This document shows positions 5,529 to 7,032 of a stretch of 7,032 nucleotides of DNA, piece by piece; the first letter of the stretch is position 1; every line of letters begins with the position of its first letter. The notes below the pieces were generated by a model that did not search any database, was not told where the DNA came from, and worked only from the letters and a program-made list of their open reading frames with translations. Where the stretch lies: assembly GCA_945876405.1 (NCBI GenBank), contig CAMCOJ010000111.1, positions 1 through 7,032 of the forward strand. Reading direction: 5' to 3'. A program made the position numbers and the translations under genes. This stretch comes from an uncultured Ruminococcus sp. Lineage in GTDB: Bacteria; Bacillota; Clostridia; Oscillospirales; Ruminococcaceae.

Positions 5529-6986
5529 TTATTTCAGCATAAGTTTTTTCATAAGCATAAGGTCGGAAATATCGGTTTTTCCGTCTCTGTTCAGATCGCA
5601 TGCACTATTGTCAGCCGCATTTTCCGGACTGACGAGCTGATGAACCAGCGTTATGAAGTCACCTGTGTTTATAAGTCCGTTTCCGTCTGTGTCGCCGTAT
5701 ATCTGCCCTGATGCAAGCAGGGAAAGGAAATCCGTGACGTCATTTTCTATAAATTCAGTGCTGAGAACATTTTCAAAGCCTGAAGTATCAAGGGCTTCTG
5801 AAAAGCCGGTCGGTCCCCATGTCGGATACTGTGTAAAATCATTGTACATGGAAACTGCAAGTTCAGGATCGCTGTACATAACATCCCACAGGTTAAGTGC
5901 TGCCAGTGCTGATACGGCATAACTTATATAATATCCGGGAGATATAAAAAAATGAGGTATTCTGTAAAAATTAACATTATAAAATTTATATCTGCTTCTG
6001 ATTTCGTCATACTTCCGAACAACGTCCTCCGCCGTCATATTTTCAGCATTTTCATACACATAGTCTTCGAATTCATTGCCGATAAATCCGGCAGCAACTG
6101 AACGTATAAGGCTCATAGCCTCCATAAGCCTCATGGTTTCTGCGTACTCCCCGTATATGGATTCATAGAACTGTGTATAAAGCACCTCCAGTCCCTGTGA
6201 CTGAACCTCAGCAATATCAATATTGTGACTGTTAATATAAAGTGACGGGATACAGCTCAGTCTCATTGCATTAAAGTGTCCGAATTCATGCAATGTGGAT
6301 GTGAGATCATTATAATTACCGTAAAGATACTGATAAATAATCGCACTGTTGCAGTAGCTCAGCATTGTGGTATACGCAGACTGTTCACTGTTTTCTCCTT
6401 CCCCTGTTATGTAAAGATTCTTTTCAAGAGCCTCCGTTGCTGAATCGCGAAGTTCCCCTGAAATTCTGTAAGCATACTGCTGCGCAATCTCCATATTGTT
6501 CTCAAAAACAAGTTTTGCATTTTTATCGGTAAGCATTTTGTTTTTAAGAGTATTCAGGCGGTCGGTAAGTTCTCTGTCCGCATCGTCCATAAGTCCGGAA
6601 ACAGATGAATTAATCTGCTTTATCTCATCTGAAGAATAATCTCTCCCATATACACTGTACATGTAATCAAAGTAATTATCATACTTTTCCATGTTTACAA
6701 TACTGTTGTTCAGTTTTACAAGTTTCAGATAAATCTCTGCACATTCAAGATCTTTTTCACTGCTGGATTTTGATGAGTATGCAGCTTCGTTATACTGCTT
6801 TATCAGTGCACTTTTTTCGGCAGCGGCTGCTGATTCACGCTCTGCCTGCTCGTCTTTTATTTCACCGGTCGTAATAGTTATTCCGGTAAATTCTGTCATC
6901 AGCTCCTGATACTCTGAATTTACGGCACGGTTAATTACTTCATTTATTTTCTGCAGACACTCCATCTGCATGGCATTCATAAAGGT
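5529..6986 (-). CDS. M3-like zinc metallopeptidase with C-terminal type I dockerin, 5' end cut off by adapter
   Basis: The open frame gives 485 genuine residues; its true start lies beyond the fragment. An apparent GTG start at 7001 encoding MYKRQ is pure adapter. Numbering below counts from that codon. Residues 6-230 are mostly helical, as in oligoendopeptidase F-type proteins. The zinc site is HEFGH (238-242), with AEVQSQGLE supplying the third ligand, probably Glu265. IPHFFISPGYYISYAVSALAAL (348-369) matches the M3 substrate/catalytic His-Tyr region. Residues 436-490 form a dockerin with two EF-hand-like calcium loops: Asp437/Asp439/Asn441/Asp448 and Asp469/Asn471/Asp473/Asp480. The dockerin implies secretion and docking to a cohesin on a cellulosome-type scaffold, so a signal peptide is expected in the missing N-terminus. 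The substrate is unknown, and could be peptides, scaffold proteins or host/plant protein. The peptidase class is likely from motifs; the dockerin is clear. The purB promoter follows separately, so this is a different transcription unit. Confidence 0.88.
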   Translation of the reverse strand, partial: TFMNAMQMECLQKINEVINRAVNSEYQELMTEFTGITITTGEIKDEQAERESAAAAEKSALIKQYNEAAYSSKSSSEKDLECAEIYLKLVKLNNSIVNMEKYDNYFDYMYSVYGRDYSSDEIKQINSSVSGLMDDADRELTDRLNTLKNKMLTDKNAKLVFENNMEIAQQYAYRISGELRDSATEALEKNLYITGEGENSEQSAYTTMLSYCNSAIIYQYLYGNYNDLTSTLHEFGHFNAMRLSCIPSLYINSHNIDIAEVQSQGLEVLYTQFYESIYGEYAETMRLMEAMSLIRSVAAGFIGNEFEDYVYENAENMTAEDVVRKYDEIRSRYKFYNVNFYRIPHFFISPGYYISYAVSALAALNLWDVMYSDPELAVSMYNDFTQYPTWGPTGFSEALDTSGFENVLSTEFIENDVTDFLSLLASGQIYGDTDGNGLINTGDFITLVHQLVSPENAADNSACDLNRDGKTDISDLMLMKKLMLK

Positions 6987-7032
6987 CTGTCTCTTATACA
7001 CATCTGACGCTGCCGACGATACTCCTTGTGTA
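6987..7032. other. Illumina Nextera i5-side adapter (synthetic, not genomic)
   Basis: This is library adapter in reverse-complement orientation. Positions 6987-7005 are the intact 19-bp Tn5 mosaic end, and 7006-7019 (GACGCTGCCGACGA) are the i5-side primer segment. Positions 7020-7027 (TACTCCTT) are an index whose complement AAGGAGTA I recognise as S507, and 7028-7032 begin the P5 tail. Genomic DNA ends at 6986. It supplies a false GTG start and five false residues to the dockerin peptidase frame, and should be trimmed. Confidence 0.98.

Noticed and set aside
5653..5922. Plus-strand ORF of 89 codons
   Set aside because: It is antisense to the dockerin linker and the end of the peptidase domain, with no ribosome site or known motif.

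Overview
This window is a genomic fragment of about 6.9 kb, positions 54-6986. It is capped at both ends by synthetic Illumina Nextera library adapter (1-53 and 6987-7032). The two outermost genes are therefore cut off at the adapter junctions and are not naturally truncated. The DNA is AT-rich, with strong Shine-Dalgarno sites and frequent GTG starts. A type I dockerin on a secreted-type metallopeptidase, together with firmicute-style NrdR and SecD/SecF, points to an anaerobic, fibre-degrading clostridial bacterium, most likely Ruminococcus or a close relative. That assignment is inference from gene content, because no rRNA is present.

All six genes lie on the minus strand, so the window reads biologically from right to left. 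They are: a 5'-truncated M3-like zinc metallopeptidase with a C-terminal dockerin (6986-5529); a 178-bp gap with a clear sigma-A promoter; purB, adenylosuccinate lyase (5350-3920); secD (3857-2445) and secF (2448-1498), which overlap by four bases; a secF terminator that overlaps a candidate promoter, followed by two related long palindromes (about 1307-1445); a TIM-barrel sugar phosphate isomerase/epimerase-like gene (1275-475); and nrdR (471 to the adapter at 54), missing only its last residues.

There appear to be three transcription units. The first is the dockerin peptidase, whose promoter lies outside the window. The second is purB-secD-secF, driven from the promoter at about 5403-5431 and ending at the hairpin at 1452-1478. 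The third is the isomerase-nrdR pair, linked by a 3-bp gap with the nrdR ribosome site inside the isomerase gene. The genes serve purine synthesis (PurB), protein export (SecDF), control of ribonucleotide reductase (NrdR) and extracellular protein or peptide processing (dockerin peptidase). I see no single pathway joining them.

I found no evidence of a previously undescribed defence, mobile or biosynthetic system. The points most worth a second look are the adapter ends and the false protein start they create, the dockerin-peptidase fusion, the paired palindromes in the 1276-1497 gap, and the tight isomerase-nrdR coupling.
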